A DNA stretch of 50,347 bases from positions 1 through 50,347 of the forward strand of contig CAZVWQ010000007.1 in assembly GCA_964631275.1 (NCBI GenBank). Reading direction: 5' to 3'. The notes beneath the pieces are model-generated. The model ran no database searches and was not told the origin of the DNA. It saw only the letters and a program-made list of their open reading frames with translations. Position numbers and translations under genes: made by a program. Each line of letters begins with the position of its first letter. Position 1 is the stretch's first letter. Positions 1 through 8,562 of the stretch are shown here, in pieces. The stretch comes from CAZVWQ01 sp964631275 (GTDB lineage Bacteria > Patescibacteriota > JACMRA01).

Positions 1-340
1 ACTTATCACTTAATAAAATTTTTATTTTTAAAGCTTTTAATAAAACTTAAACTTTTAGGCATAGCAATTCTATATTCAATTTAGATAAGTTATTAGATAT
101 AGCTAGTCTATATTTAACCTAGACATTTTATTTCTTAAAAAGTTCATTTAAATAAGATTTTTACTAACTAAGTTATCTAAATTAAATACAATTTTGCTAT
201 ATTGTTTGTTTTAAAGTAAGCTGAGGATATCCAAAATGTCTAACTAGTATATTTGATTAGCTTATAAATTAAATGTAATATTTGAGTAATATTTGACGCA
301 AATTTAATAGTGTTTAATTGTTTTTGGGCATTAAAAAAAA

Positions 341-433
341 GGGTGACTGCACCCCTAGTTATTCAGAGAACTATATGGGTAGCCACCCTTTGTAAAGGAG
401 CTAGGATATTCTACCCATTCTTTTTGTTTTTGT
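341..433 (+). promoter_or_regulatory. Mutually exclusive hairpins ending in a U-tract (attenuator or riboswitch-like)
   Basis: GGGTG (341-345) pairs with CACCC (384-388). Inside it GC/GC, ACCC (351-354)/GGGT (377-380) and TAGTT/AACTA extend one long hairpin. Alternatively ATGGGTAG (375-382) pairs perfectly with CTACCCAT (411-418), enclosing CCTTT-GT-AAAGG (387-398), and is followed at once by a T-rich run. The two folds share bases 377-382, so only one can form. That is the layout of an antiterminator and an intrinsic terminator. No known riboswitch or T-box signature was recognised. The next gene starts at 744. Confidence 0.45.
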
Positions 434-508
434 TAAACAATCAATTACTGATTAATGGTAATTTTATTTTTGTTTAGAGAATGGAAAATGGTTTTTTGTA
501 TAGCTTGT

Positions 509-606
509 AGTAAGTTCAACCTCCTAGCTTAGCCGTAACTTACTGAGGAGAACAGGCAGAACTATGATTTCTCCCTAAGAAGTTATCGTAGTTCTACCTG
601 AACTCC
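509..606 (+). ncRNA. Candidate structured RNA, two adjacent stem-loops
   Basis: AGTAAGTT (509-516) pairs perfectly with AACTTACT (537-544). The following 60 bases (547-606) form a long hairpin: GGAG/CTCC, then CAGG/CCTG, then an 11-bp stem AGAACTATGAT/ATCGTAGTTCT with one G-T wobble and a 16-base loop. CTCCT in the first loop (521-525) is also complementary to AGGAG (546-550), allowing a pseudoknot or a switch. It may be a 5' leader of the gene at 744 or a separate RNA; I see no clear promoter. No Rfam family recognised. Confidence 0.35.
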
Positions 607-743
607 ATATGATTAAATGTGGTAGAATATAAATGTTAAACAATCAAGGTAGACTTGATGGTCTAAATTTTATAATAAAAATTTATCTTTGTCAAGAAAA
701 GTTAACATTTAGTGGTCTTTTTCTTTTTAAATAAGGAAAAAAT

Positions 744-2717
744 ATGTCAATAAAATTAAATAAATTTAACTCAATTGAAGAACAATATAGTTGGATTAGT
801 AATCAAATTAAAAAAATAGTTCGACTAGTCAGTCCAAATCAAATAGCTATAATTACCAGAAAACATAAAAATCTAAAAGCTTTAAGACCTTATCTTATAA
901 AGCAAAATTTACCGATATCGTATGAAAAAGGTGAAAATGTTTTAGATAATCCTTGGATATTAAGATTAATTAATATTTGGAAATTTGTTTATTTATTAAG
1001 TAATAATAATTTTCCTGAAACAGACGAATATCTTCCTAAAATTCTTAGTTATGATTTTTGGAATATCTCAATTATTGACATATGGGAGCTATCTATTACT
1101 TCAAAAAAATCACAAAAATATGAACAAAGTCTCTGGATAAAATTAATGATAGAAAGTAACAAAGCTTACCTAAAAGAACTAGCTGAGTTTTTTTTGGAAT
1201 TAAAGAAATTATCCAATCAAGAAAAATTTAGTAAAATAATAGATTATACTTTAGGTAATCAAGAAATTAAACTACCTAGCGGGTCTAATTTTAAAAGTCC
1301 AATTAAGGCAAAAATTACCCAAAATTTACTTAATAAAACTGATTTCAACCCAGAGTATATAAACTTTTTGTCTAATCTAAAAGTTCTTATAGATAGATTA
1401 AAAGAACACAAAGGTTCAGAAAATATGAGTTTAGAAGATTTTATTTTATTTATTAATTTAGTAGAAAAAAATAAGCTAGAAATAATTGATAATTCAGTTT
1501 TTAACTCTGGGATCGACTCTATTCAGATGCTAACTGCTCACAAAGCTAAAGGTTTAGAGTTTAAAAATGTTTTTATTATAGATTGTGATGAGGACACCTG
1601 GTTTAAAAATTCAATTAAAAACAAAATTAAACTACCTAATAATTTACCTTTTAGCCCTGATAAAGACGAAAAAGATGATAAAATTAGACTTTTTTATGTA
1701 GCTTTAACTAGAGCTAAAGAAAATTTATATTTAACCTATAGCCAAACAAATTCAAAAAATAAACAAAATTTTCCCATTAATCTTTTAGCTGATAAGAGTT
1801 GGGAAGAAATAAAAACCGAAAAATTTGAGTTACCAGAAGTTATAGAAAATAGCTTATTAGTTACTAGTGGTATAGTTAACGACCAAAAATCTTTATTAAA
1901 AACTGAAATAGAAAATTATCAACTTAGTCCAACACATCTAACTAATTTTCTAGATGTCGTTAACGGCGGGCCAAAATATTTTTTAGCTCAGAACTTATTA
2001 AGATTTCCTTCCGGAAAAAGTCTTCAGTCAATCTATGGCACAGTAATCCATAAGACACTTAGAGATTTTTATTTAGCTTCTATAAAAGAAAATAAAATTT
2101 TAGAAGAGGCTTTTTTGATTAGTAATTTTTTAGAACTTTTATCTAACGAAGATTTAACTAAAAAGGAAATTCAAAAACTATATAAACAAGGTTCTGATCA
2201 TCTGAGGATTTATTATAAAAATAAATTACTTAAAGCTAATCTACAATCAACTTTAGAAAAAAGCTTTAAGAACGACGGTTGTATTTTAGACAAAGCTTTA
2301 TTGACTGGACAAATTGACCGAATCGAGAACATTGAGAATAAACTAAAAATAATTGATATTAAAACTGGTAAGCCTTTTAGCACTTGGAATAGTAAATCTG
2401 ATGAAGAAAAAATTAAACTGTGGAAATACGAAACACAGCTAGATTTTTATTATATTCTTTTAAAAACTTCTACTTCTTATGGACCTAAAGTTTTGGTTGA
2501 TTCTTTAGAAATCGATTTTGTAGCTCCTAGTAAAAGCTATACAGCAATAAATTTGATAAAAAAACCAGATTTAGAAAAAATTGCTAAACTTGAAACTTTG
2601 ATAAAAATCGTATACCAAAAAATCATAAATTTAGATTTTTCTGAAACTGCTAACTACGAAAATAATTACAATGGTATTCAGAATTTTATTGAAGATTTGA
2701 TTGCAAAAAAAGTGTAA
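744..2717 (+). CDS. UvrD/RecB-like helicase C-terminal half fused to PD-(D/E)XK nuclease (N-terminal motor domain absent)
   Basis: 657 residues. The first ~340 residues resemble the second RecA-like half of UvrD/RecB superfamily 1A helicases: TAHKAKGLEF (about 264-273, motif V) and LFYVALTRAKENLYL (about 317-331, motif VI). The C-terminal part is a RecB/AddB-type PD-(D/E)XK nuclease with GTVIHKTL, an aspartate in GQIDRI (D525) and IDIKTGK (D538-I-K540). The Walker A/B motor half (~350 residues in relatives) is missing, so by itself it cannot be a working helicase. The start is well supported by AAGGA seven bases upstream of ATG. The SpoU gene follows 11 bases after the stop and is probably cotranscribed. 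It may be one half of a split protein whose other half lies left of the window, or a decayed gene. Confidence 0.8.
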   Translation: MSIKLNKFNSIEEQYSWISNQIKKIVRLVSPNQIAIITRKHKNLKALRPYLIKQNLPISYEKGENVLDNPWILRLINIWKFVYLLSNNNFPETDEYLPKILSYDFWNISIIDIWELSITSKKSQKYEQSLWIKLMIESNKAYLKELAEFFLELKKLSNQEKFSKIIDYTLGNQEIKLPSGSNFKSPIKAKITQNLLNKTDFNPEYINFLSNLKVLIDRLKEHKGSENMSLEDFILFINLVEKNKLEIIDNSVFNSGIDSIQMLTAHKAKGLEFKNVFIIDCDEDTWFKNSIKNKIKLPNNLPFSPDKDEKDDKIRLFYVALTRAKENLYLTYSQTNSKNKQNFPINLLADKSWEEIKTEKFELPEVIENSLLVTSGIVNDQKSLLKTEIENYQLSPTHLTNFLDVVNGGPKYFLAQNLLRFPSGKSLQSIYGTVIHKTLRDFYLASIKENKILEEAFLISNFLELLSNEDLTKKEIQKLYKQGSDHLRIYYKNKLLKANLQSTLEKSFKNDGCILDKALLTGQIDRIENIENKLKIIDIKTGKPFSTWNSKSDEEKIKLWKYETQLDFYYILLKTSTSYGPKVLVDSLEIDFVAPSKSYTAINLIKKPDLEKIAKLETLIKIVYQKIINLDFSETANYENNYNGIQNFIEDLIAKKV

Positions 2718-2728
2718 TTAAATTTTTT

Positions 2729-3205
2729 ATGAAAATTGTTTTATATAATATTCGTAGTAGCTGGAATGTGGGAGCAATATTTCGAAGCTGCGATGCTACT
2801 GATTGTGATTTAATCTTAGTTGGTTATACTGCTAGACCTAACTCAACCACTCTCAAGCTAATTCATAAAACTGCAATTGGAGCCGAAAACTACGTAAATT
2901 GGGAATATTATGAACACCCTAGAAAAGTCTTTGAGCTTTACTCTGACCATCAACATTATGCTATAGAAATTTCAGATAAAAGTGAAGATGTTTTTGAATT
3001 TTTAAAAACTGCAAAATTAAATTTAAACAAAACAATACTTTGGCTTGGCAACGAAATACATGGATTACCTGAAGAGGTTATATCTTCTACAAGTAAGGAA
3101 TTACACCTACCTATGTTAGGAAAAAAAGAGAGTTTAAACGTAGCCTCAACAGCTTGCACAATTGCTTATCTATTTAGATTTTCAGATAAGAATTTTAATT
3201 CTTAA
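2729..3205 (+). CDS. SpoU/TrmH-family RNA 2'-O-methyltransferase
   Basis: 158 residues, the size of the minimal SPOUT (TrmL-like) enzymes that methylate ribose 2'-OH in tRNA or rRNA with S-adenosylmethionine. All three SpoU motifs are visible: motif 1 NVGAIFRSCDA near residue 14, motif 2 LGNEIHGLPEEV near 110, and motif 3 LPMLGKKESLNVASTACTIA near 131, which form the trefoil-knot cofactor site. It lies 11 bases after the helicase-nuclease gene, with no Shine-Dalgarno of its own, so it is likely translated from the same mRNA. The substrate nucleotide cannot be told from sequence. Confidence 0.88.
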   Translation: MKIVLYNIRSSWNVGAIFRSCDATDCDLILVGYTARPNSTTLKLIHKTAIGAENYVNWEYYEHPRKVFELYSDHQHYAIEISDKSEDVFEFLKTAKLNLNKTILWLGNEIHGLPEEVISSTSKELHLPMLGKKESLNVASTACTIAYLFRFSDKNFNS

Positions 3206-3315
3206 TTTATTATTTTCAGCTTCCCAATCACCCTAAAATAACATATTTGCACTTAAAAATTTTGAGTTAATTACACTTTAAGAACATGGAATTACCTTTT
3301 ACTTTTATAAGACAT

Positions 3316-3463
3316 TATAGAACAGATTAAGGTCAGTAAAAGGGTAGTCTTATCCGAGATCTTTTATTTTTTTGATTAAATAAAACAAAATATATATCCA
3401 AACTTGCATCAATTTTTTACTTCTAGATTAAGAATAAGTTGAAGATTTATAATAGGTTCTATA
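3316..3463. repeat. Family A MITE-like element (148 bp)
   Basis: It begins TATAGAACAGATT and ends AATAGGTTCTATA, so the outer 8-9 bases are inverted repeats. No ORF. The same ends bound elements at 8290-8562 and 23415-23596 and match the right end of the IS5-family remnant at 20971-21163. Confidence 0.6.
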
Positions 3464-3472
3464 AAGTTATTT

Positions 3473-3949
3473 TTATTTTTCAATTGCTACTGAACCACTA
3501 CTACCGTATTTTAGAATTTTGTATGGAGAAAGCATATTTAAAAAGTCATCAATCTTGGTTGGGCTTCCAGTGACTTCGAGTATTAGATTTTTTCCGCTGG
3601 TGTTTACAACTTTAGCTTCAAAAATATTAGCTAAAGAAATTAACTCAGGTAAGTTTTTTGGCCTTTCAATTTTAATTAAGGCTACTTCTCTTTGAATCGA
3701 CATTTCTGGATCGACTAACTTAACCTCTATAACTTCTACAATGTTTTTCATTTGAGAAATAATCTGTGGAAGCTTGGCCCCCTCTTCATGTGAAAATGAA
3801 ATTGTTAATCTTTTAATCCCTTTAATTTCGGTATCGCTAGCTGTGATTTGTTCAAGATTGTACATTTTTTTGCGGATAAGCATAGAGATCCTTTCTAAAA
3901 CCCCTCTTTTGTTTTGAGCAAAGACTAAGATTGTGTGCATTTTTTTCAT
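3473..3949 (-). CDS. ilvH: Acetolactate synthase small (regulatory) subunit
   Basis: An N-terminal ACT domain (HTILVFAQNKRGVLERIS, then YNLEQITA) and the IlvH/IlvN C-terminal domain (REVALIKIERP..., EVTGSPTKIDDFL, LKYGSSGSVAIEK) show a complete small subunit of about 158 residues. It binds the catalytic subunit IlvB and gives valine feedback control of the first common step of branched-chain amino-acid synthesis. I place the start at ATG 3949; the reading frame also allows a TTG at 3961. A promoter TTGACT-17-TATTAT lies at 4006-3978. ilvB is not in the window; the related ilvD piece and leuC are 10 kb away. ACT-domain small subunits are uncommon in very reduced genomes. Confidence 0.88.
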   Translation of the reverse strand: MKKMHTILVFAQNKRGVLERISMLIRKKMYNLEQITASDTEIKGIKRLTISFSHEEGAKLPQIISQMKNIVEVIEVKLVDPEMSIQREVALIKIERPKNLPELISLANIFEAKVVNTSGKNLILEVTGSPTKIDDFLNMLSPYKILKYGSSGSVAIEK

Positions 3950-3977
3950 AGATCTTACCAAATTTGATTTATGTTTA

Positions 3978-4006
3978 TAATAATTGAGTTAAAAATTAAA
4001 GTCAAA
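3978..4006 (-). promoter_or_regulatory. ilvH promoter
   Basis: On the minus strand TTGACT (4006-4001), a 17-base spacer and TATTAT (3983-3978). Transcription would start near 3971, giving a leader of about 22 bases to ATG 3949. Confidence 0.55.
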
Positions 4007-4080
4007 CTAGTGCTTTTTATGCATTTTACTCAAAGTATTTGATTTGTAAATTAAATATTTTTGGTTTAAAATTTTGTTTT

Positions 4081-4230
4081 GTTTGTAATACTTTTGTTGT
4101 TACTATTACCCTAATTTAAGCTCTTCATAAGCAAATAATCCCTTATCCATACTCAAATCAACCCAAATTAGGATTTTTTGAATTTTCGAATGTTTCTTTT
4201 TGATGTTTATTTTAACCTAACTAAAACCAA
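4081..4230. repeat. Adjacent family D (partial) and family C repeats upstream of gyrA
   Basis: About 4090-4146 is an inverted, partial copy of family D (ACTATTACCCTAATTTAAGC, then CTCTTCATAAGCAAATAA). About 4151-4222 is a family C copy (ACTCAAATCAACCCAAATTA, then TTTTTGAATTTTCGAATG, then TTGATGTTTATTTTAACC). The rest of the 3962-4421 gap shows only AT-rich sequence and the gyrA promoter. Confidence 0.6.
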
Positions 4231-4379
4231 ACCAAAAGCTTGATTCCAAAAAAATATAGCTTTATTTACGTCTACACAATTTCCACAAAATTGATCAAAA
4301 AGCACTATCTATAGGCTTGTTTATACTCAAAAACACTATCAAAAACAAAAGTAGAGAATTTTTTGTAAGAATCTGGTAT

Positions 4380-4407
4380 TTGACTCTTGACAAAATGTCT
4401 TCATAAA
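4380..4407 (+). promoter_or_regulatory. Probable gyrA promoter
   Basis: TTGACT (4380-4385), a 16-base spacer and CATAAA (4402-4407), 14 bases before ATG 4422. A weak AGG lies just before the start codon. The leader would be only about 7 bases. Confidence 0.4.
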
Positions 4408-4421
4408 ACGACTTTTAGGTT

Positions 4422-7169
4422 ATGTCTAATGATCCAACAAGTAACGCTGAAAATTTATTTGAGAATGCAAACTCAAACCCAGACAATAACCAAAACCAAG
4501 AATCAGTAGTCCAGTCAGTCAGAAATATAGTCAATCTAGAAGACAGAATTGAAACTACAGTTTTAGAAAAAACCATCGAAAAAAGCTACCTAAATTATGC
4601 AATGAGTGTAATTGCTTCCAGAGCTTTACCTGATGTTCGTGATGGGCTTAAACCAGTTCATCGTAGAATTATTTACACTCTACACAAACTGGGCTTAACT
4701 CCAGGGGCAAAGTATGTGAAGTCAGCTCGTATCATCGGAGAAGTTTTAGGTAAATATCATCCGCATGGAGATGGAGCAGTTTATATGGCTTTAGTTAGAT
4801 TAGCTCAAGATTTTTCTATGAGATACCCTTTGGTTGATGGCCAAGGTAATTTTGGGTCAATTGACGGAGACTCGCCTGCAGCCATGCGTTACACCGAGTC
4901 TAGAATGGCTATACCTTCTCCACTTATAGTTAAAGACATCGAAAAAGAAACTGTAGATTTTCTTGATAATTACGACGGCACTCAAAAAGAGCCTAAAGTA
5001 ATGCCTACAGTTTTTCCTAATCTTTTAGTTAATGGCCAAAATGGAATCGCTGTAGGAATGGCTACCGAGATTCCACCACACAATTTAACTGAGGTTTGCC
5101 AAGCTCTAACCTATATGATTAGGGGTTATGTCAAAGATGAAAATTTTGAAATTCCAACTGATATTTATCCAGATTTTGTCAAAACAGTAAAAATTGAAAC
5201 TGAAAATACTGAAGATCAAGAAAATAAACCTGCTGAATTAATTAAATTTGGCTCAAAAGAAAACCCAAAAACAATTGAAGAAATAACCATAGAAGAATTA
5301 ATGGAATTTATAAAAGGTCCTGATCTTCCTACTGCTGCTCAAATCTATGGTCGTAGAGATATTCTTAATGCCTATAAGACTGGACGTGGACGATGCCTAG
5401 TCAGGTCCAAAGCCGAACTTACAGAAAAAGAAATTATCATCAACGAAATTCCTTATCAAGTAAACAAAGCTAACTTGCTTATAAAAATTGCTGAGCTAAT
5501 CAAAAATAAAAAAATCGAAGGTATTAAAGACATCCGTGATGAAAGTAACAAAGAAGGTATTCGTATAGTAGTCGAAACCAAACGTGATGCTAGCCCAGAA
5601 GTTATCCTTAATCAATTATTCCAGTTCACTGACATTCAGACTTATCAACATTTTAATTTGTTAGCTTTAGTAAACGATGGTCGCCAGCCTAAAGTACTCA
5701 ATCTGAAAGAGATTTTAGTTGAGTTTATTAATCACAGATTTAAAGTAGTTACAAGACGCACGGAGTTTGAATTAGGCAAAGCTGAAGCCGAACTACATAT
5801 TTTAGATGGTCTAAAAATTGCTTTAGATAATATAGACAAAGTGATCGAACTAATTAGATCATCTTACGATAAAGAAGAAGCTAGCCAAAAACTACAAACA
5901 GAATTTGATCTTAGTGACAAACAGGCTGAGGCTATTTTGCAGATGAGATTACAAACCCTAACTAACCTTGATAAAACCAAAATAGAAGACGACAGACAAA
6001 AATTAATTGAACTAATCAAAGAACTTAAAGAAATTTTAGAAAATCCAGAAATAAAAAAAGAAATTGTAGCTACCGAAATTGAAGAAGTTTCTGATAAATT
6101 CAAGTCAGAAAGAATTACTCAAGTACACGATAAAGCTCCAAATGAATATAGAAAAGAAGATATAGTTGAAGAAGAAGATGTAGTTGTGCAACTAACTAAT
6201 TCTCAATATATCAAAGTTTTACCTGTAGCCACCTTCAGAACTCAAGCCAGAGGAGGTAGAGGTGTTAGTAGCTTTGATCCCAAGGATAAAGATTGGGTAA
6301 GATCTAGCATGATTGCTAATTCTCACGATTATGTGTATGCTTTTACTAATACTGGCAGAGTCTTTCGGACTCGTGTTTTTGAACTTCCTGGTGGTAGTCG
6401 TCAAGGTAGAGGTCAAGCTTTGGTTAACTATTTCCCAATGCAAGATGACGAAAAAATTACTAATATCCTAACTATATCAAAAAAAGAAGAGCTAAAAGGG
6501 CAAGGCTCTTTGATTTTTGCTACTCGTCAAGGCTTAGTCAAAAGAACAAAATTAGAATTATTTGAAAGGATTAATAAAAATGGTAAAATTGCTATTGGAA
6601 TTAACGAAGATGATTCTGTTGTTGGAGTTAAGCTAAGTTTGGATAGCAAGGATAAAATTATTCTTTCAGCTTCTAATGGTAAAACCGCAATTTTTGACTT
6701 AGACCAACTTAAACCACTTGGCCGCACAGCTAAAGGAGTTAAAGGAATTAGGTTAAAAGGTGAAGATACTTTAATTTCTTTACAAATTAATAATATCGAC
6801 ATCGCCGAAGGTGAGGATATTTCAGAAGTAATTATAGATGAAGAAACAGAATCTAAAGAAAAAGAATTTCCATCAATCCTTGTAATTACTGAAAACGGAT
6901 ATGGTAAACAATCTAAGCTTAGTGATTTTCGTAAGACCAAAAGAGCTGCTAGCGGAGTTAAAGCTCTTAATTTAACAAAAAAAACTGGAAGACCTGTAAT
7001 TATTGAGATTATGTATGGTCAAGAAGAAAATCTAATCGTAACTACTAAAAATGGAATTACTATTAGGTTAGATCCAGACAAAATCCCACAAATAGGTCGA
7101 AATACTCAAGGTGTAAAAATTATTAATTTAGAAAAAGGAGATACAGTAGTCAGTGGTGGGGTAAACTAG
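4422..7169 (+). CDS. gyrA: DNA gyrase subunit A
   Basis: 915 residues, full length. The breakage-reunion domain carries VRDGLKPVHRRI, GKYHPHGDGAVY and the catalytic tyrosine in AAMRYTESRM (Y157). The C-terminal beta-pinwheel starts with a GyrA box, QARGGRG (608-614), which separates GyrA from ParC. With GyrB it introduces negative supercoils using ATP. The first ~45 residues are an Asn/Gln/Asp-rich extension beyond the family core. The quinolone-pocket positions equal to E. coli Ser83 and Asp87 are Gly118 and Met122 here. Acidic, charged inserts appear in the tower region (~245-290) and in the pinwheel (~800-825). gyrB is not adjacent. Confidence 0.96.
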   Translation: MSNDPTSNAENLFENANSNPDNNQNQESVVQSVRNIVNLEDRIETTVLEKTIEKSYLNYAMSVIASRALPDVRDGLKPVHRRIIYTLHKLGLTPGAKYVKSARIIGEVLGKYHPHGDGAVYMALVRLAQDFSMRYPLVDGQGNFGSIDGDSPAAMRYTESRMAIPSPLIVKDIEKETVDFLDNYDGTQKEPKVMPTVFPNLLVNGQNGIAVGMATEIPPHNLTEVCQALTYMIRGYVKDENFEIPTDIYPDFVKTVKIETENTEDQENKPAELIKFGSKENPKTIEEITIEELMEFIKGPDLPTAAQIYGRRDILNAYKTGRGRCLVRSKAELTEKEIIINEIPYQVNKANLLIKIAELIKNKKIEGIKDIRDESNKEGIRIVVETKRDASPEVILNQLFQFTDIQTYQHFNLLALVNDGRQPKVLNLKEILVEFINHRFKVVTRRTEFELGKAEAELHILDGLKIALDNIDKVIELIRSSYDKEEASQKLQTEFDLSDKQAEAILQMRLQTLTNLDKTKIEDDRQKLIELIKELKEILENPEIKKEIVATEIEEVSDKFKSERITQVHDKAPNEYRKEDIVEEEDVVVQLTNSQYIKVLPVATFRTQARGGRGVSSFDPKDKDWVRSSMIANSHDYVYAFTNTGRVFRTRVFELPGGSRQGRGQALVNYFPMQDDEKITNILTISKKEELKGQGSLIFATRQGLVKRTKLELFERINKNGKIAIGINEDDSVVGVKLSLDSKDKIILSASNGKTAIFDLDQLKPLGRTAKGVKGIRLKGEDTLISLQINNIDIAEGEDISEVIIDEETESKEKEFPSILVITENGYGKQSKLSDFRKTKRAASGVKALNLTKKTGRPVIIEIMYGQEENLIVTTKNGITIRLDPDKIPQIGRNTQGVKIINLEKGDTVVSGGVN

Positions 7170-7894
7170 AAAATTTATAAAATTCTGCACCACACCCATT
7201 TTATAATCAAATTGAACACTAGGGCAACTTAATTGAGCTTTTAAAGACTAAATGTACTAGTTATAGCAATCCTACACTAAATTTTGACAAGCTATAGCAA
7301 TTCCACATTCAGCTTAGATAAATTATAGTATACCCAATCCACTTTCAAAATTTATATTTTTTAATCTTATGTCCTTTTAGGCTAATCGTTATGGTAATTA
7401 ACCCTTAAGAACTTACCTTAAACAAAAGATTTATTTCCTTACGAAGAGCTAAATTTAGGGTAATAGTAAACGGAATGGGTATAAAAGATTTGTTCTTAAT
7501 CCAAAAGTAAAAATTGGTGTGAGGCTGGATATATCAAGGACAAGATTCTTGCCTGAAAGTGATTTTAAATATACAGTCCTAAAAACACAGTAAGTTTAAC
7601 TATAAAATACACGTACATTTAATAGCAAAATTGATTTTTTGGATATAAAGATTATTTAATTTTTAGTTTAAAATAGAAGTTAAAAGTTTTCGTTACAAGA
7701 GGTTTGCTATTAATCTTGTTCTATAAACCAGGCTTACAAAATTTTGATCTCATGAAATAGCCGTTAATCAACTCTAAAAATAGCTTTTGAGACATGATTA
7801 TTATTTTAAACTATTTGATAAACGCCCTAATAGAAGGTTTATTGATTAAATGAGTATTTTGATTTTTCCTTGTTTTGACTAAACAGCTAAAAGC
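7170..7894. other. Repeat-filled intergenic region
   Basis: No ORF supported. Two tandem family B motifs occur at 7263-7288 and 7299-7326 (TATAGCAATYCYACAYT...). A full family D copy is at 7372-7483. A 60-base block at 7741-7800 (TTGATCTCATGAAATAG...AGCTTTTGAGACATGATTA) recurs almost unchanged at 8398-8457 and, inverted and diverged, near 12,550-12,640. Confidence 0.6.
7372..7483 (+). repeat. Family D interspersed repeat, full copy
   Basis: It starts CCTTTTAGGCTAATCGTTAT, has the conserved centre TTTATTTCCTTACGAAGAGC and ends TAATAGTAAACGGAATGGG. Both ends carry a GGSTAATMGTWA-type motif in the same orientation. Other copies: 8774-8886 (inverted), 17881-17991 (inverted), 24483-24595 (direct), and partial ones at 4090, 12,690, 18,465 and 27,203. 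Confidence 0.65.
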
Positions 7895-8269
7895 TTAGGT
7901 TGTTGTAGACCCATAAGCTAAGGCTAAAATAATTATAAATATTACTAAAATAACTGAAATAATAGTCATTACCAAAGTTCCCCAAACATAATATTTAAAA
8001 AACTTAGAAACCCCTATCATGGAATCAAAAGCTAATTTGTTAATTTCTTCATCTTTGTCAGTAATTTTGATTTTTAAAGTTTTTTCGGAAGATTCCCAAA
8101 GCTTTATTGAGGCGATGATCATAAATACCCCAAAAGGAAGCCCAACTATGGTTAAAATATTACTTCCACCAGTAATAAATCCAAGAACTGCTGCAACCTT
8201 TAACCAGGTACTGTAAGCTTCAATTTTTGATTCGTTTTCTGGTAATTTAAATATATTATTTATTGGCAT
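7895..8269 (-). CDS. Small membrane protein, DUF5362-like
   Basis: 124 residues. Hydrophobic stretches lie near residues 22-52 (AAVLGFITGG...PFGVFMIIAS, probably two segments) and 95-118 (LVMTIISVILVIFIIILALA), with a charged middle (EKTLKIKITDKDEE). The pattern resembles the uncharacterised DUF5362 family of small integral membrane proteins; that match is tentative. It stands alone on the minus strand between inverted family D copies. No function can be assigned. Confidence 0.6.
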   Translation of the reverse strand: MPINNIFKLPENESKIEAYSTWLKVAAVLGFITGGSNILTIVGLPFGVFMIIASIKLWESSEKTLKIKITDKDEEINKLAFDSMIGVSKFFKYYVWGTLVMTIISVILVIFIIILALAYGSTTT

Positions 8270-8289
8270 AAAGTTTATTTTTAGTTTAT

Positions 8290-8562
8290 TATAGAAGCTA
8301 TCTGATTACTTTTCTTTTAGAATATAGATTTTTAACTTTTGGTTGTTTCAAAATTGTAATTTAGAACTAGTCTTGTCCCGTAACTCAAATTTACAAAACT
8401 TTGATCTCATGAAATAGCTGTTAATCAATTCCAAAAATAGCTTTTGAGACATGATTACTATTCTTAATCTAAAACTTTAGATTTTTTTATTAAAAATTAA
8501 CTACAAATAATTCTTTAATTTTTTACTTTTAAACTAACAAAAAATTTTAAATAGGTTCTATA
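8290..8562. repeat. Family A MITE-like element, long form (273 bp)
   Basis: It begins TATAGAAGC and ends ATAGGTTCTATA. The right 40 bases (AAACTAACAAAAAATTTTAA and onward) are the inverted complement of the left end of the 23415-23596 element. An internal block (TTTCAAAATTGTAATTTAG) is also shared with that element in inverted orientation. It contains the 60-base block at 8398-8457. No ORF. Confidence 0.55.

Larger units (their letters stand above)
1..743. other. Gene-free region with repeat pair and two structured RNA-like segments
   Basis: No convincing ORF. Positions 61-96 and about 163-200 are inverted copies of a repeat (TAGCAAWT..ATTTAGATAA; family B), enclosing about 65 bp, so the first 200 bases look like a small inverted-repeat element. 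Two strongly base-paired segments follow (341-420 and 509-606, listed separately). A 14-base direct repeat TGTTAAACAATCAA occurs at 431-444 and 634-647 and brackets the second structured segment. Confidence 0.6.

Noticed and set aside
341..606. tmRNA, RNase P RNA, SRP RNA or T-box
   Set aside because: I looked for their core sequences (for example GAGGAAAGTCC, AGGGTGGNACCGCG, 3' CCA) on both strands and found none.
5864..6940. Minus-strand ORFs inside gyrA
   Set aside because: Ser/Leu/Ile-rich shadows of the gyrA coding strand; no motif and no promoter.
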